Origin: Bacillota bacterium
Lineage (GTDB): Bacteria; Bacillota; UBA4882; UBA8346
Direction: 5' to 3'
DNA: 17,450 bases
NCBI GenBank assembly: GCA_028282485.1
Contig: JANQHU010000323.1
Location: 1-17,450, forward strand
Under the pieces are notes generated by a model. It made no database searches. It saw only the letters and a program-made list of their open reading frames with translations, and was not told the DNA's origin. Made by a program: the position numbers and the translations under genes. Positions 1 through 8,420 of this stretch are shown piece after piece (within the stretch, counting starts at the first letter, position 1; every line of letters begins with the position of its first letter).

Positions 1-377
1 ATTTGTTTGTAGGTAACAAGGATTATGTTAATTATATTATTCAAAAAATTCGCGAAAATGTTAAACCAAAGCCCGCTTTGATCTTATGGCCCCCCCGGGA
101 AACGGAGGATTGGTTTTTGGAAGTATTTGATCCGGCCGCCTCAAAAGGGAGAGCTTTAAAATGGATTTCGAAACAATTACGGATTCCTTTAAAAAAAGTA
201 CTGGCCTTTGGCGACGGCCATAATGATCTGGAATTGTTTGATTATTGTGGTAGTGCCATTGCGATGGAGCATTCCCCTAGTAATTTGTTAGAAAAGGCTA
301 ATTTTACGATTCCGGGACCTGAGGCCGAAGGCATGGCCCGTTTTTTGGCGGGGGAGATTGAACCAACCTGGTTATGA
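1..377 (+). CDS. Cof-type HAD-superfamily phosphatase, C-terminal part (5' truncated by window edge)
   Basis: The frame is already open at the left edge, so only the last ~125 residues are present and the true start lies outside the window; the TTG at base 3 is not a credible start. HAD motif III is the Lys in SKGRALKWISKQL, and motif IV is the acidic FGDGHNDLELF, a good match to the GDxxND Mg2+-binding signature. The segment after motif IV (AIAMEHSPSNLLEKANF) is the usual Cof/YidA-type ending. Members hydrolyse small phosphorylated metabolites (sugar phosphates, flavin or nucleotide phosphates) in the cytosol; the substrate cannot be told from this fragment. The nucleophile motif DxD (motif I) is outside the window. 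The TGA stop is at 375-377. Confidence 0.85.
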   Translation, partial: LFVGNKDYVNYIIQKIRENVKPKPALILWPPRETEDWFLEVFDPAASKGRALKWISKQLRIPLKKVLAFGDGHNDLELFDYCGSAIAMEHSPSNLLEKANFTIPGPEAEGMARFLAGEIEPTWL

Positions 378-428
378 GGTTATGCTAAAGTTTATTAATT
401 ATTATTTGCGCTTTTAAAAGGATTTTGA

Positions 429-464
429 CGATTAATGTGGAATCATAAAACCATTAATTAATCG
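429..464. promoter_or_regulatory. Imperfect dyad in the leader of the DUF4321-maf-radC block
   Basis: Eight-base inverted arms CGATTAAT (429-436) and ATTAATCG (457-464) flank a 20-base centre. A TTGACG hexamer (425-430) overlaps the left arm and could be a -35 element, but no convincing -10 lies 16-18 bases downstream (CATAAA at 444-449 is too close). It sits in the 123-base gap before the DUF4321 gene, where the promoter of this block would be expected. AT-rich arms of this length can arise by chance. Confidence 0.2.
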
Positions 465-500
465 ACCGAAGTTTAAAGTAAATCTATGTATTAAAATGGG

Positions 501-767
501 GTGAAGACTTCGCTGCGTAATAAAAATCACAACTGGCTTTTATTAAGTATTTTAATGATCATTGGTTTAATTTTAGGTTCTCTCTTAGGACAAGTCTTAA
601 AACCGTATCTTCCTTTTTTGGCAATAGGCCAAAGTTTAGAGTTACAACCGCGACCATTTAGTATTGCAGATGTTTTTTCCCTGACCTTTGGTTTTTCAAT
701 ACGCTTTGATTTAGCTACTCTGATTGGAATTATCATAGCTTTCTTTATTTATCGTAGATTGGACTGA
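501..767 (+). CDS. DUF4321 family small membrane protein
   Basis: An 88-residue protein with two predicted membrane helices (about residues 13-35 and 66-85). Between them lies a short extracytoplasmic stretch, and just before the second helix is the family-like block FSLTFGFSIRFDLATLIG. The N-terminus is basic (KTSLRNKNH), suggesting both termini are inside. DUF4321 proteins are found in Bacillota, commonly next to maf and radC, as here; no biochemical role is established. The start is GTG at 501: the ATG at 496 runs directly into a TGA stop. The upstream GGGG at 498-501 is too close to be a good ribosome binding site, so translation initiation looks weak. Maf starts only 8 bases after its stop. 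Confidence 0.8.
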   Translation: MKTSLRNKNHNWLLLSILMIIGLILGSLLGQVLKPYLPFLAIGQSLELQPRPFSIADVFSLTFGFSIRFDLATLIGIIIAFFIYRRLD

Positions 768-775
768 TCTAACTA

Positions 776-1354
776 ATGAAAGATATTGTGTTAGCATCTG
801 CTTCTCCCAGAAGAGCAGCGTTATTAAGGCAATTAGGAATCAAATTTCAGATTAAACCCAGTAATATTGCTGAAGAAAATTTTAACAACATAACAGAGCC
901 GAGTACCTTAGTAAAAGCCCTGGCCAAAACCAAAGCCGAAACTATTGCTAGTCAATTAACTAATGCTTTAGTAATTGGGGCTGATACTATTGTAACCTTA
1001 GAAAATAGAATTCTCGGTAAACCAAAAGATGCCGCTGAAGCAAAAGAGATGTTAAGGCTTTTGAGCGGTAAAGAACATAGTGTATTTACCGGATTAGCCA
1101 TTATCGATACCCCTAAGCAACGTTCTCAAGTTGTTGCTTTAGAAACGAAAGTGCTTTTTCGCGAATTGAAGGAAAGAGAGATTGATGCTTATGTTGCTTC
1201 TGGTGATTCATTAGATAAAGCCGGAGCATACGGAATTCAAGGTAAGGGAGCTACTTTAGTAGAAAGTATTAAGGGTTGTTACTTTAATGTAGTTGGCCTT
1301 CCCTTGCAAAAGCTAGTATTAATGTTGGAAGATTTTCAATTTTCTATTTGGTGA
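776..1354 (+). CDS. maf: Maf family nucleoside triphosphate pyrophosphatase (dTTP/UTP type)
   Basis: A cytosolic house-cleaning enzyme that hydrolyses non-canonical or excess nucleoside triphosphates to the monophosphate and pyrophosphate. The sequence opens with the Maf signature SASPRR (residues 8-13), followed by the catalytic-loop GADT (69-71, Asp70), GKP (81-83) and DKAGAYGIQG (147-156). The last is typical of the YhdE-like dTTP/UTP pyrophosphatase branch rather than the m7GTP branch (YceF). The 192-residue length is normal. ATG 776 is directly placed for a full-length N-terminus; the ribosome binding site is weak, and translational coupling to the DUF4321 gene 8 bases upstream is plausible. 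The Maf-RadC-MreBCD order is classical in Bacillota, where maf has been linked to septum or shape phenotypes. Confidence 0.95.
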   Translation: MKDIVLASASPRRAALLRQLGIKFQIKPSNIAEENFNNITEPSTLVKALAKTKAETIASQLTNALVIGADTIVTLENRILGKPKDAAEAKEMLRLLSGKEHSVFTGLAIIDTPKQRSQVVALETKVLFRELKEREIDAYVASGDSLDKAGAYGIQGKGATLVESIKGCYFNVVGLPLQKLVLMLEDFQFSIW

Positions 1355-1367
1355 GGTATTTCTACTA

Positions 1368-2060
1368 GTGAGTAATCAACGGATTAAAGATCTTCCTGCT
1401 GAAACCAGACCTCGGGAACGACTAATACATTATGGAGCTGCTCAACTTTCTTTAGCAGAATTAATCGCCATTATGCTGCGTACTGGGACCGCGCGGCAAA
1501 CCGCCTTAACTCTGGCTCAACAAATTTTAGTTACCTATGGCGATATTCGGGGGCTGGCCAAGGCTTCGGTCTCGGAATTGGCTAAAATTCACGGCATCGG
1601 GCAAGCCAAAGCGGTCCAACTAAAAGCAGCAATTGAATTAGGAAGAAGGGTTTTAACTGATAATCCGGTCCAATTACCGATGATCAAAAGCCCGGAAGAT
1701 GTTTTTGTTTTATTACAAGGTGGATTTCAAGATTTAGACCGAGAATATTTTAAAGTGCTTCATTTAAATACCAAAAGTCAAGTAATGAAGGTGGAAACCA
1801 GTTCCATCGGTACCCTAAGTTCTTCGCTAGTACATCCTCGAGAAGTTTTTAAGGAAGCCATTAAAATGAGTAGTGCCAGATTAATTTTAACCCATAATCA
1901 TCCCAGCGGTGATCCGTCGCCTAGTGCTGATGATATTTTAATTACCACCCGTCTTTATGATTCGGGCGAAATTTTAGGGATAAATGTCATTGATCATATT
2001 ATTTTTGGCGAAAAGCAGTTTGTTAGTTTGAAGGAAAAGGGATATTTTCCAAAGGAATAA
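1368..2060 (+). CDS. radC: RadC family JAMM/MPN+ domain protein
   Basis: A 230-residue, full-length RadC. Residues ~1-100 form the N-terminal helical part with a helix-hairpin-helix (KIHGIGQAKAVQLKAAIELG, about 73-92). Residues ~105-228 form the JAB1/MPN fold with a complete metalloprotease-type JAMM motif: H176, H178, P179, S186 and D189 in HNHPSGDPSPSADD. Despite the historical name, a role in DNA repair has been disputed; the molecular activity of the family remains unclear. The GTG start at 1368 is supported by GAGG (1353-1356) 11 bases upstream, inside the end of maf. It lies 13 bases after maf and 33 bases before mreB, consistent with one transcript. Confidence 0.93.
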   Translation: MSNQRIKDLPAETRPRERLIHYGAAQLSLAELIAIMLRTGTARQTALTLAQQILVTYGDIRGLAKASVSELAKIHGIGQAKAVQLKAAIELGRRVLTDNPVQLPMIKSPEDVFVLLQGGFQDLDREYFKVLHLNTKSQVMKVETSSIGTLSSSLVHPREVFKEAIKMSSARLILTHNHPSGDPSPSADDILITTRLYDSGEILGINVIDHIIFGEKQFVSLKEKGYFPKE

Positions 2061-2093
2061 AAATAGATTAATAGATGGGAAGGGAGTCATTTA

Positions 2094-3134
2094 ATGTTTA
2101 AATCATTATTGGGCTATTTTGTTAGAGATATGGGAATTGATCTGGGTACGGCCAATACCTTAGTCTATGTGCAGGGTAGGGGTATAGTTCTACAAGAACC
2201 AACTGTGGTAGCGATGAACCGAGAAGATAATGAGATTATTGCCGTGGGTAATGAAGCTAATCAAATGGTGGGAAGAACCCCGGGGAATATTGTGGCGGTT
2301 AGGCCTATGAAAGATGGCGTAATCGCTGATTTTGATGTCACTGAGCGCATGCTCCATTATTTTATTAATAAAGCCGGTAAAAATGTGGGCATTCTGGCCC
2401 CGCGAGTAATTATCGGAGTTCCTTCGGGAGTTACAGAGGTGGAAAAACGCGCAGTTATGGATGCTGGACGGCATGCAGGGGCCCGAGAAGTCTTTTTAAT
2501 TGAAGAACCAATGGCGGCCGCTATTGGGGCCGGGCTACAGGTTGAAGAACCAACTGGTAATTTAATTGTTGATATTGGCGGTGGCACTACTGAGGTAGCG
2601 GTTATCTCTTTAGGCGGGATTGTCGCCAGTAGGTCGATTCGCGTGGCTGGTGATGAGATGAATGACGGAATTGCTCATTATATTAAAAGACATTATAATT
2701 TAATGATCGGAGAACGAACGGCTGAAGATATTAAAAAGTCGATTGGTTCTGCTTTTCCGGATGCTAAAGAAGAACAAATGGATGTCCGGGGGAGAGATCT
2801 GGTAACCGGGTTACCCAAAACAGTAACCATTACTGGTAGAGAGATTCAAGAAGCATTAGCCGAACCGGTCTCGGGAATTGTCGAAGCCGTCAAAATGACC
2901 TTAGAACGAACTCCTCCGGAATTAGCGGCAGATATTTTGGACCGAGGTATTGTCATGTCCGGTGGTGGAGCCCTCTTGGGGGGGATTGATCATTTATTAG
3001 CAGAAGAAACCGGAATGCCTGTGCAAATAGCGGAAGATCCATTAACATCAGTGGCTCGTGGTACCGGAATCTCCTTAGAAAGAAATTATCAAGATAAAAA
3101 AAGAATTCTGTTATCCACTAAAAAAATGGCTTAA
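2094..3134 (+). CDS. mreB: Rod shape-determining actin homologue MreB
   Basis: A 346-residue bacterial actin that assembles membrane-bound filaments organising the elongasome (MreC, MreD, RodA, PBP2). Visible ATPase signatures are phosphate-1 GIDLGTANT (14-22), phosphate-2 DIGGGTTEVAV (160-170), EEPMAAAIGAG around the catalytic Glu (137-147), and the adenosine-motif region MSGGGALLGGIDHLL (288-302). An N-terminal segment of hydrophobic and basic residues (FKSLLGYFVRD) could serve as membrane anchor. The ATG at 2094 has a GGGAAGGGAG ribosome binding site just upstream. It is the first gene of the mreBCD-mrdA group. The 73-base gap to mreC contains no obvious terminator. Confidence 0.98.
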   Translation: MFKSLLGYFVRDMGIDLGTANTLVYVQGRGIVLQEPTVVAMNREDNEIIAVGNEANQMVGRTPGNIVAVRPMKDGVIADFDVTERMLHYFINKAGKNVGILAPRVIIGVPSGVTEVEKRAVMDAGRHAGAREVFLIEEPMAAAIGAGLQVEEPTGNLIVDIGGGTTEVAVISLGGIVASRSIRVAGDEMNDGIAHYIKRHYNLMIGERTAEDIKKSIGSAFPDAKEEQMDVRGRDLVTGLPKTVTITGREIQEALAEPVSGIVEAVKMTLERTPPELAADILDRGIVMSGGGALLGGIDHLLAEETGMPVQIAEDPLTSVARGTGISLERNYQDKKRILLSTKKMA

Positions 3135-3207
3135 AAAAAGTGCTTTGTCAATTATTTATTGAATAAGATTAATTTAGGGTTCTAATAAGACTTGAGGAGA
3201 AACTATT

Positions 3208-4080
3208 TTGACGCACCATTTGTTTAATAATAAAAAATTATTAATATTGGGAGTAATTATCTTATTATTATTCTGGATTATGTTTGTAACTGCAGACCAT
3301 AAGAGTAACGAAGGCAGCATCGAGTATTTCTTGCATTCAGCAGTTGATCCTTTAGAAAACGGGCTTTCCCTAATGATTGGTTTTTTTCAAAAAAATATTA
3401 AGAATATCCTTGAATTTCATCACACTCAGGGCGAGAATAAAAAATTAAAGAAGATTAATAATTATTTACTGACTAAACAATTACAGTTTGATGCGTTAAA
3501 ATCAGAAAACAAACGGTTACGCAAGGCCTTAGAGTTTAAAAATACCCAGACCCATGATTTGATTGTTGCGGAAGTTATCGCAATTAATCCTACCAATTGG
3601 AGTGCCACCCTGACCATCAATCGCGGCCGAAATTTAAACATTAAGAAAAATATGGCAGTTATTGTCCCCGAGGGAGTAATTGGCAGAATTAATGAAGTAA
3701 GGGATTACTCTGCGGAAGTAATTTTAATTACCGATCCCCGCCAAGGGAATATTATTGGAGGGATCATTGCCCGAACAAAAGCCCTAGTACTGATCAGTGG
3801 CAAGGGAAAACAAAATCGTTTTTGCCTGGTCCAACCAGCTGGTGATAGTCATTTTACCGATTTGAAAAAAAATGATTTAGTGACTACTGCCGAAAATAGT
3901 GATATATTTCCCCGCGGCTTACCTATTGGAAGAGTTGTCAAATTAAATAAGCGATCCGAAAAAGTGATCAATCAAGCTTTAATCAAACCTATTGCTAATC
4001 TAACCAAGTTACAACATGTTTATATCGTCAGAATGAAGCAAGACCCTATTACCAGATTAGAGGAACCACCAAAGGAGTAA
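3208..4080 (+). CDS. mreC: Rod shape-determining protein MreC
   Basis: A 290-residue bitopic membrane protein that links cytoplasmic MreB/MreD to periplasmic PBP2. It shows a short cytoplasmic N-terminus, one transmembrane helix (about residues 10-28, KLLILGVIILLLFWIMFVT), a Lys/Glu-rich coiled coil (about 70-110), and then the two MreC beta domains (about 115-282) with the family-like VIVPEGVIGRINEV and NDLVTTAENSDIFPRGLPIG blocks. The start is TTG at 3208, supported by GAGGAGA (3194-3200) seven bases upstream; no in-frame ATG would preserve the anchor. Only 3 bases separate it from mreD. Confidence 0.96.
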   Translation: MTHHLFNNKKLLILGVIILLLFWIMFVTADHKSNEGSIEYFLHSAVDPLENGLSLMIGFFQKNIKNILEFHHTQGENKKLKKINNYLLTKQLQFDALKSENKRLRKALEFKNTQTHDLIVAEVIAINPTNWSATLTINRGRNLNIKKNMAVIVPEGVIGRINEVRDYSAEVILITDPRQGNIIGGIIARTKALVLISGKGKQNRFCLVQPAGDSHFTDLKKNDLVTTAENSDIFPRGLPIGRVVKLNKRSEKVINQALIKPIANLTKLQHVYIVRMKQDPITRLEEPPKE

Positions 4081-4083
4081 TAG

Positions 4084-4593
4084 ATGATTATTGTCAAACT
4101 TAGTCTTCTGGTGCTCATTAGTATTATTATCCAGAGTACCATATTATCATCATTATACATGCCAGGTCTTTTAGTAACCCCTGATTTAGTATTAGTGATC
4201 GTTGTTTGTTTAGCCTTATTACGGGGTTCTGACGAAGGTTTAATTATTGGCCTTTGTGCCGGATTACTTTTAGATTTAAAAGATGGTAATATCATTGGAA
4301 TTCAAGCTTTATCAAAAATGCTTTTGGGATTTAGTGTCGGGACAATTCAAAAGAAGTTTTTTAAGGACAATTATTTGATAGTAATCGCTGTAGTCTTCAT
4401 CGCCACTGTTTTTTTTGATGGGTTTAATTTATTTTTATATAGTTCTTTTGGAGCCAATTATAATTTTACTCAAGCATTTCTCAATATAATTATACCGACA
4501 GCTATCTTTAATCTTCTAGTAACACCATTTTTTTATTATTTTCTCTTAAATTCAGAAAAAAAAATGAATCTGAATGGGGAGTATAAAAATTGA
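4084..4593 (+). CDS. mreD: Rod shape-determining protein MreD
   Basis: A 169-residue polytopic membrane protein of the elongasome with five or six hydrophobic helices, the first starting immediately at the N-terminus. The family-like stretch RGSDEGLIIGLCAGLLLDLKDG lies near residues 48-69. Identity rests on this pattern plus its position between mreC and the PBP2 gene. ATG 4084 has AAAGGAG (4070-4076) at good spacing, within the end of mreC. Its TGA stop (4591-4593) overlaps the start of the PBP2 gene in TTGATGG, a typical translational-coupling arrangement. Confidence 0.93.
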   Translation: MIIVKLSLLVLISIIIQSTILSSLYMPGLLVTPDLVLVIVVCLALLRGSDEGLIIGLCAGLLLDLKDGNIIGIQALSKMLLGFSVGTIQKKFFKDNYLIVIAVVFIATVFFDGFNLFLYSSFGANYNFTQAFLNIIIPTAIFNLLVTPFFYYFLLNSEKKMNLNGEYKN

Positions 4594-6662
4594 TGGAAAT
4601 TGATTTCAAAAATCGAGACCAAGAAACTAAAATACGTTTTTTAATTAACATTGTAATCGTCATTTTTTTACTGTTAGGGATTCGCTTATGGTATTTGCAA
4701 ATTATCAAAGGAACCATTTACGTGGCTGCTGCCTTAAACAACCAAACTCGGGTACAAAAAATTTTGGCTCCCCGGGGCATTATTTACGATCGAACTGGCG
4801 AGACTCTCGTAAACAGTAGAATTTCCTATAATATTTCCGTTGTTCCCGATGATATTAAAGAAAGGCCTGAGGTTTTAGAAGCCTTAAGTAAAATTATCAA
4901 AATCCCTTTTGTCGAGCTGCAAGCACGTTTGGAAATTGATCCCCGCAATCATAATAAGTATCAGTATTTTCCCATTGCTAAAGATATCGACGCCGAAACC
5001 ATGATGAAAGTTTTTGAAGCCAAACTAGATCTTCCCGGCGTTGAAGTTGATAAAGTATTAGTGCGTAATTATCCTTACGGGGAGTTTGCCAGCCACTTAC
5101 TCGGTTATATTCGGGAAATTAATAGCCGGGAGCTGGAAAAAATGCGGGATCAAGGCTATCGTTTAGGAGATTTTATTGGAAAATCCGGATTAGAAAAAAC
5201 TTATGAAGAATATATAAAAGGCCAAGACGGAGGGCGAATCTATGAAGTTGATAGTCAAGGTAGGATTTTACAACAATTAGATTTTAATCAACCAACTCCC
5301 GGTAATAATCTCTACTTAACACTGGATCATAAATTACAAGAAGTTGCCGAAAAAGCTTTGGAAGACCAGTTTTTACATTTACAAGAAAAAACTGATTACA
5401 AGAAAGCACGGGCCGGAGCAGTAGTTGCCTTAGATCCTCGTAACGGAAACATTTTAGCCATGGTCAGTAAACCGGGATTCGATCCCAATATTTATACGAG
5501 ACCTATTTCTAAAGAGATACATAAACAACTAAATGATTCAGTTTTAAAACCAAGTATAAATCGAGCCATCTCTTCAGTACTGGCACCGGGATCTACTTTT
5601 AAACCGATAACCGTGATTACCGCTTTAATGGAAAATAAAGTGCGGCCTGATGATGAATTTTTTTGTAGTGGTTATGATTCCGTTTGGAAGTCTCGCTTTA
5701 AATGTTGGGTAGCCACCCGAAAGACCCCTGGTCCTCGAAGTCATGGCAAACAAACCATAATTGATGGTCTGATGAATTCCTGTAATATGGTGATGGCTGA
5801 ATTATCACGAAAAGTGGGCCCTGATAATATCGCTAAATATGCTAAACTTTTTGGGTTTGGTAAGCCCACCGGGCTTAATATTTATCCGAAAGAAAGCAAA
5901 GGTTTTGTCCCTACTACCGCCTGGAAAAAAAAGTACCACCGGGAACGAGTTTGGTATCCTTTGGAGACCCCTATTTTTGCCATCGGCCAGGGGTACTTAA
6001 CGGCCACACCAATTCAAATTGCCCAGTTTTATGCAGCCATTGCAAATGGCGGCAAGCTCTATAAGCCTCAAGTAATTAAAAAGATTACTATGCCTAATGG
6101 TGAGACTCTAAAAGTTATTAATTCCCGATTGAAAGAACGGGTAAAGATTTCCCAGCCTTATTTAAAGGCGGTTCGGGAAGGGTTAACCAAAGTTGTCAGT
6201 GAAGGAACAGCGAGAGGCTCTTTTTATACTTTTCCCAAAGAAAAGTATCCAGTGGCTGGCAAAACCGGAACTGCCCAACGTCCCGGCTATGATCCTACGG
6301 GCATCTTTGCTTGTTATGCTCCGGCCCATAAACCGGAAATTGTAGTGGTAGTTTTAATTGAACAAGCCGGATCGGGTAGCTCCGGAGCTGCTCCCGTGGC
6401 ACGTAAGATTTTAGATGAGTATTTTGGTTTAAATAAACCGACGCCATCCCCACCCCAGGCTTCACCGAAGGTTAATAAAAAAACTATAACTAAAAAAGCA
6501 TTGCCTAATCCTGCTCCTTTCAAAAAAGTAACCAAAAAGAATAAAGCAGCAGCATCTCCACCAAAAATTAAATTGAAAACGCCAAAAAAGAAAAAAAGGA
6601 CACCACAGCCAACTCCCACTAAAAGCCCGGCTAAAAGTGAATCGTATATTGAGATATTTTAA
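4590..6662 (+). CDS. mrdA: Penicillin-binding protein 2 (elongasome D,D-transpeptidase) with Lys/Pro-rich C-terminal tail
   Basis: A class B PBP that crosslinks peptidoglycan together with RodA. It has a cytoplasmic N-terminus, one transmembrane helix (about 17-36) and the PBP dimerisation or pedestal domain (about 55-230, starting APRGIIYDRTGE). The transpeptidase domain (about 270-612) has all three active-site motifs: SxxK as S335-TF-K338, SxN as SCN (397-399) and KTG (558-560). Residues ~614-690 form an unusual tail of Lys, Pro, Thr and Ala. The start is either TTG 4590 or the adjacent ATG 4593, both served by GGGGAG (4576-4581). At 690 residues it is longer than a plain PBP2 because of the tail. 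It is followed by a 147-base gap, the largest inside the morphogene block. Confidence 0.95.
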   Translation: MMEIDFKNRDQETKIRFLINIVIVIFLLLGIRLWYLQIIKGTIYVAAALNNQTRVQKILAPRGIIYDRTGETLVNSRISYNISVVPDDIKERPEVLEALSKIIKIPFVELQARLEIDPRNHNKYQYFPIAKDIDAETMMKVFEAKLDLPGVEVDKVLVRNYPYGEFASHLLGYIREINSRELEKMRDQGYRLGDFIGKSGLEKTYEEYIKGQDGGRIYEVDSQGRILQQLDFNQPTPGNNLYLTLDHKLQEVAEKALEDQFLHLQEKTDYKKARAGAVVALDPRNGNILAMVSKPGFDPNIYTRPISKEIHKQLNDSVLKPSINRAISSVLAPGSTFKPITVITALMENKVRPDDEFFCSGYDSVWKSRFKCWVATRKTPGPRSHGKQTIIDGLMNSCNMVMAELSRKVGPDNIAKYAKLFGFGKPTGLNIYPKESKGFVPTTAWKKKYHRERVWYPLETPIFAIGQGYLTATPIQIAQFYAAIANGGKLYKPQVIKKITMPNGETLKVINSRLKERVKISQPYLKAVREGLTKVVSEGTARGSFYTFPKEKYPVAGKTGTAQRPGYDPTGIFACYAPAHKPEIVVVVLIEQAGSGSSGAAPVARKILDEYFGLNKPTPSPPQASPKVNKKTITKKALPNPAPFKKVTKKNKAAASPPKIKLKTPKKKKRTPQPTPTKSPAKSESYIEIF

Positions 6663-6733
6663 GGATAATTTTATTTCGAAAGAAAGAGGATTTTAGTTAA
6701 CAGTTAGCGAATAAAAGCAATGCAATTTTAATT

Positions 6734-6749
6734 AATAAAACGTTTTATT
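6734..6749. promoter_or_regulatory. Perfect 16-bp palindrome upstream of minC
   Basis: AATAAAACGTTTTATT reads identically on both strands. It lies in the 147-base gap between the PBP2 gene and minC, about 60 bases before the minC start. It could be an operator for a dimeric regulator or a weak AT-rich hairpin; a factor-independent terminator is unlikely because the stem is nearly GC-free. No clear SigA promoter with both boxes was found nearby. Confidence 0.25.
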
Positions 6750-6809
6750 TTAGTAAAGAGAGTTTATTGCCTAATCTATTATTTATAACGCAAGGTGAGT
6801 TGGAGTTAA

Positions 6810-7523
6810 ATGGTAAAAGAATATTTTTTAAAATTAATTAATAAACCCAATACGGAACGGGAACATATCGTTATCAAGGGTTATAAATCCGGCTTAGTTT
6901 TGATAATACCTGAAACCGGGGCGTTTAAGGAATATCTTGTTGAATTAGAAGAACATCTGGCTAAATCTAATGATTTTTTTAAAGGAGCTCGAGTTCAGCT
7001 TAAATTAGGCAAAAGGAAAACCACAACAGAAGAGTGGGACTCCTTATTAGCACTCTTAGAAGGTGCTGGTTTACAATATACGCCTAATATCGAGACGAAC
7101 CAAGCGAACCAATCAACTAAAACGGTTAATAAGCGCTTTTATACTCCGCCAAAAGATGACTTTGTGAAACTGGATACGGAGTTAGATATTAAAACCGCAA
7201 TGCTCAAAAAAACCATACGTTCCGGGCAGAGGATTGAATTTGATGGTAATCTGTTAATTATGGGAGATGTAAACCCGGGAGCAGAAGTTGTTGCCAATGG
7301 TGATATCATTGTCTTAGGAAAAGTAAGAGGAACTATTCACGCTGGAGCAAGTGGTAATACGGAAGCGAAGATAGTTGCTTTTCTTCTAGAACCATTACAA
7401 ATAAGGATCGCCAATATTATTAGCCGGGCTCCGGAAAAAGGAAAGACCAGGCGATCCACTAGTGAAGGTCCGGAAGTTGCCAAAATTAAGAATAATCTAA
7501 TCATTGTCGAAAAATATTTATAA
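6810..7523 (+). CDS. minC: Septum site-determining protein MinC
   Basis: A 237-residue FtsZ-assembly inhibitor recruited to the membrane by MinD. The N-terminal domain (about 1-90) and a Thr/Asn/Gln-rich linker (about 93-120) are followed by the right-handed beta-helix C-terminal domain (about 133-210). The C-domain shows the conserved pattern RSGQRIEFDGNLLIMGDV then NPGAEVVANGDIIVLGKVRG and HAGASGN. This domain binds MinD and mediates dimerisation. The ATG at 6810 has GGTGAG (6794-6799) and GGAG (6802-6805) upstream. It is followed by minD after 61 bases. Confidence 0.95.
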   Translation: MVKEYFLKLINKPNTEREHIVIKGYKSGLVLIIPETGAFKEYLVELEEHLAKSNDFFKGARVQLKLGKRKTTTEEWDSLLALLEGAGLQYTPNIETNQANQSTKTVNKRFYTPPKDDFVKLDTELDIKTAMLKKTIRSGQRIEFDGNLLIMGDVNPGAEVVANGDIIVLGKVRGTIHAGASGNTEAKIVAFLLEPLQIRIANIISRAPEKGKTRRSTSEGPEVAKIKNNLIIVEKYL

Positions 7524-7584
7524 TCATCATATCAATGAAAAAAGCAAAAAGCAAGATTAAGACTTGTATTTAGGGGGTTTTTTA

Positions 7585-8382
7585 ATGGCAGGAAATGTAA
7601 TTGTAATTACTTCAGGTAAAGGAGGAGTGGGAAAGACTACTACATGCGCTAATATTGGAACAGGACTGGCTTTGCGGGGCCGTAGAGTAGTGCTGATTGA
7701 TGCTGATATTGGACTGAGAAATTTAGACGTAGTTATGGGTTTGGAAAACCGAATTGTTTTTGATTTAGTCGATTTAGCAGAAAAGAAATGCAAGACCAGA
7801 CAAGCTTTAATTAAAGATAAGCGTTTTGAGTCTTTATATTTAATTCCCGCAGCTCAAACCAAAGAAAAAGATGCGGTTAAACCGGAAAACATGGTGGAGA
7901 TCTGTAACGAATTACGTCAAGAATTTGATTATATATTGATTGATTGCCCGGCTGGTATTGAGCATGGCTTCAAAAACGCTGTGGCCGGGGCCGATGCCGC
8001 TTTTGTCGTGACTACCCCCGATCTCTCAGCAGTGAGAGATGCGGATCGCATTATTGGGTTATTACAGGCACGAGAAAAGAGAATTGATCCCCAACTGATA
8101 GTTAACCGCATTAGGCCAGCGATGATTAATAAGGGTGAAATGATGGCCGTTGAAGATGTAAACGATATTTTAGCTATTGATTTATTAGGAATAATTCCTG
8201 ATGATGAAAGTATTATTATATCGACTAACCGGGGCGAACCCTTAGTTATGAATCCCAATTCACGGGCCGGAAAAGCTTATCGCAATATTATCGGACGAAT
8301 CGAAGGTGAGAATATTCCTTTTATGTCCCTGAACTACGAGCTCGGTTTCTTTGAAAGAATTAAACGGCTGATCAAAAAATAG
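7585..8382 (+). CDS. minD: Septum site-determining ATPase MinD
   Basis: A 265-residue ParA/MinD-family ATPase that carries MinC to the membrane and is released by MinE. It has the deviant Walker A SGKGGVGKTT (10-19, signature Lys12 and Lys17), a switch-I-like IDADIGLRNLD, Walker B YILIDCPAGIE, and the C-terminal amphipathic membrane-targeting helix FFERIKRLIKK. The start chosen is ATG 7585, because GGGGG (7572-7576) lies 8 bases upstream and the protein then begins with the family-standard short lead-in before the P-loop. The in-frame TTG at 7564 would add seven residues and lies upstream of that ribosome binding site. Confidence 0.97.
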   Translation: MAGNVIVITSGKGGVGKTTTCANIGTGLALRGRRVVLIDADIGLRNLDVVMGLENRIVFDLVDLAEKKCKTRQALIKDKRFESLYLIPAAQTKEKDAVKPENMVEICNELRQEFDYILIDCPAGIEHGFKNAVAGADAAFVVTTPDLSAVRDADRIIGLLQAREKRIDPQLIVNRIRPAMINKGEMMAVEDVNDILAIDLLGIIPDDESIIISTNRGEPLVMNPNSRAGKAYRNIIGRIEGENIPFMSLNYELGFFERIKRLIKK

Positions 8383-8420
8383 GTTTTACTAAAATAAGAT
8401 ACACTGGGAGGTGTGAATAA

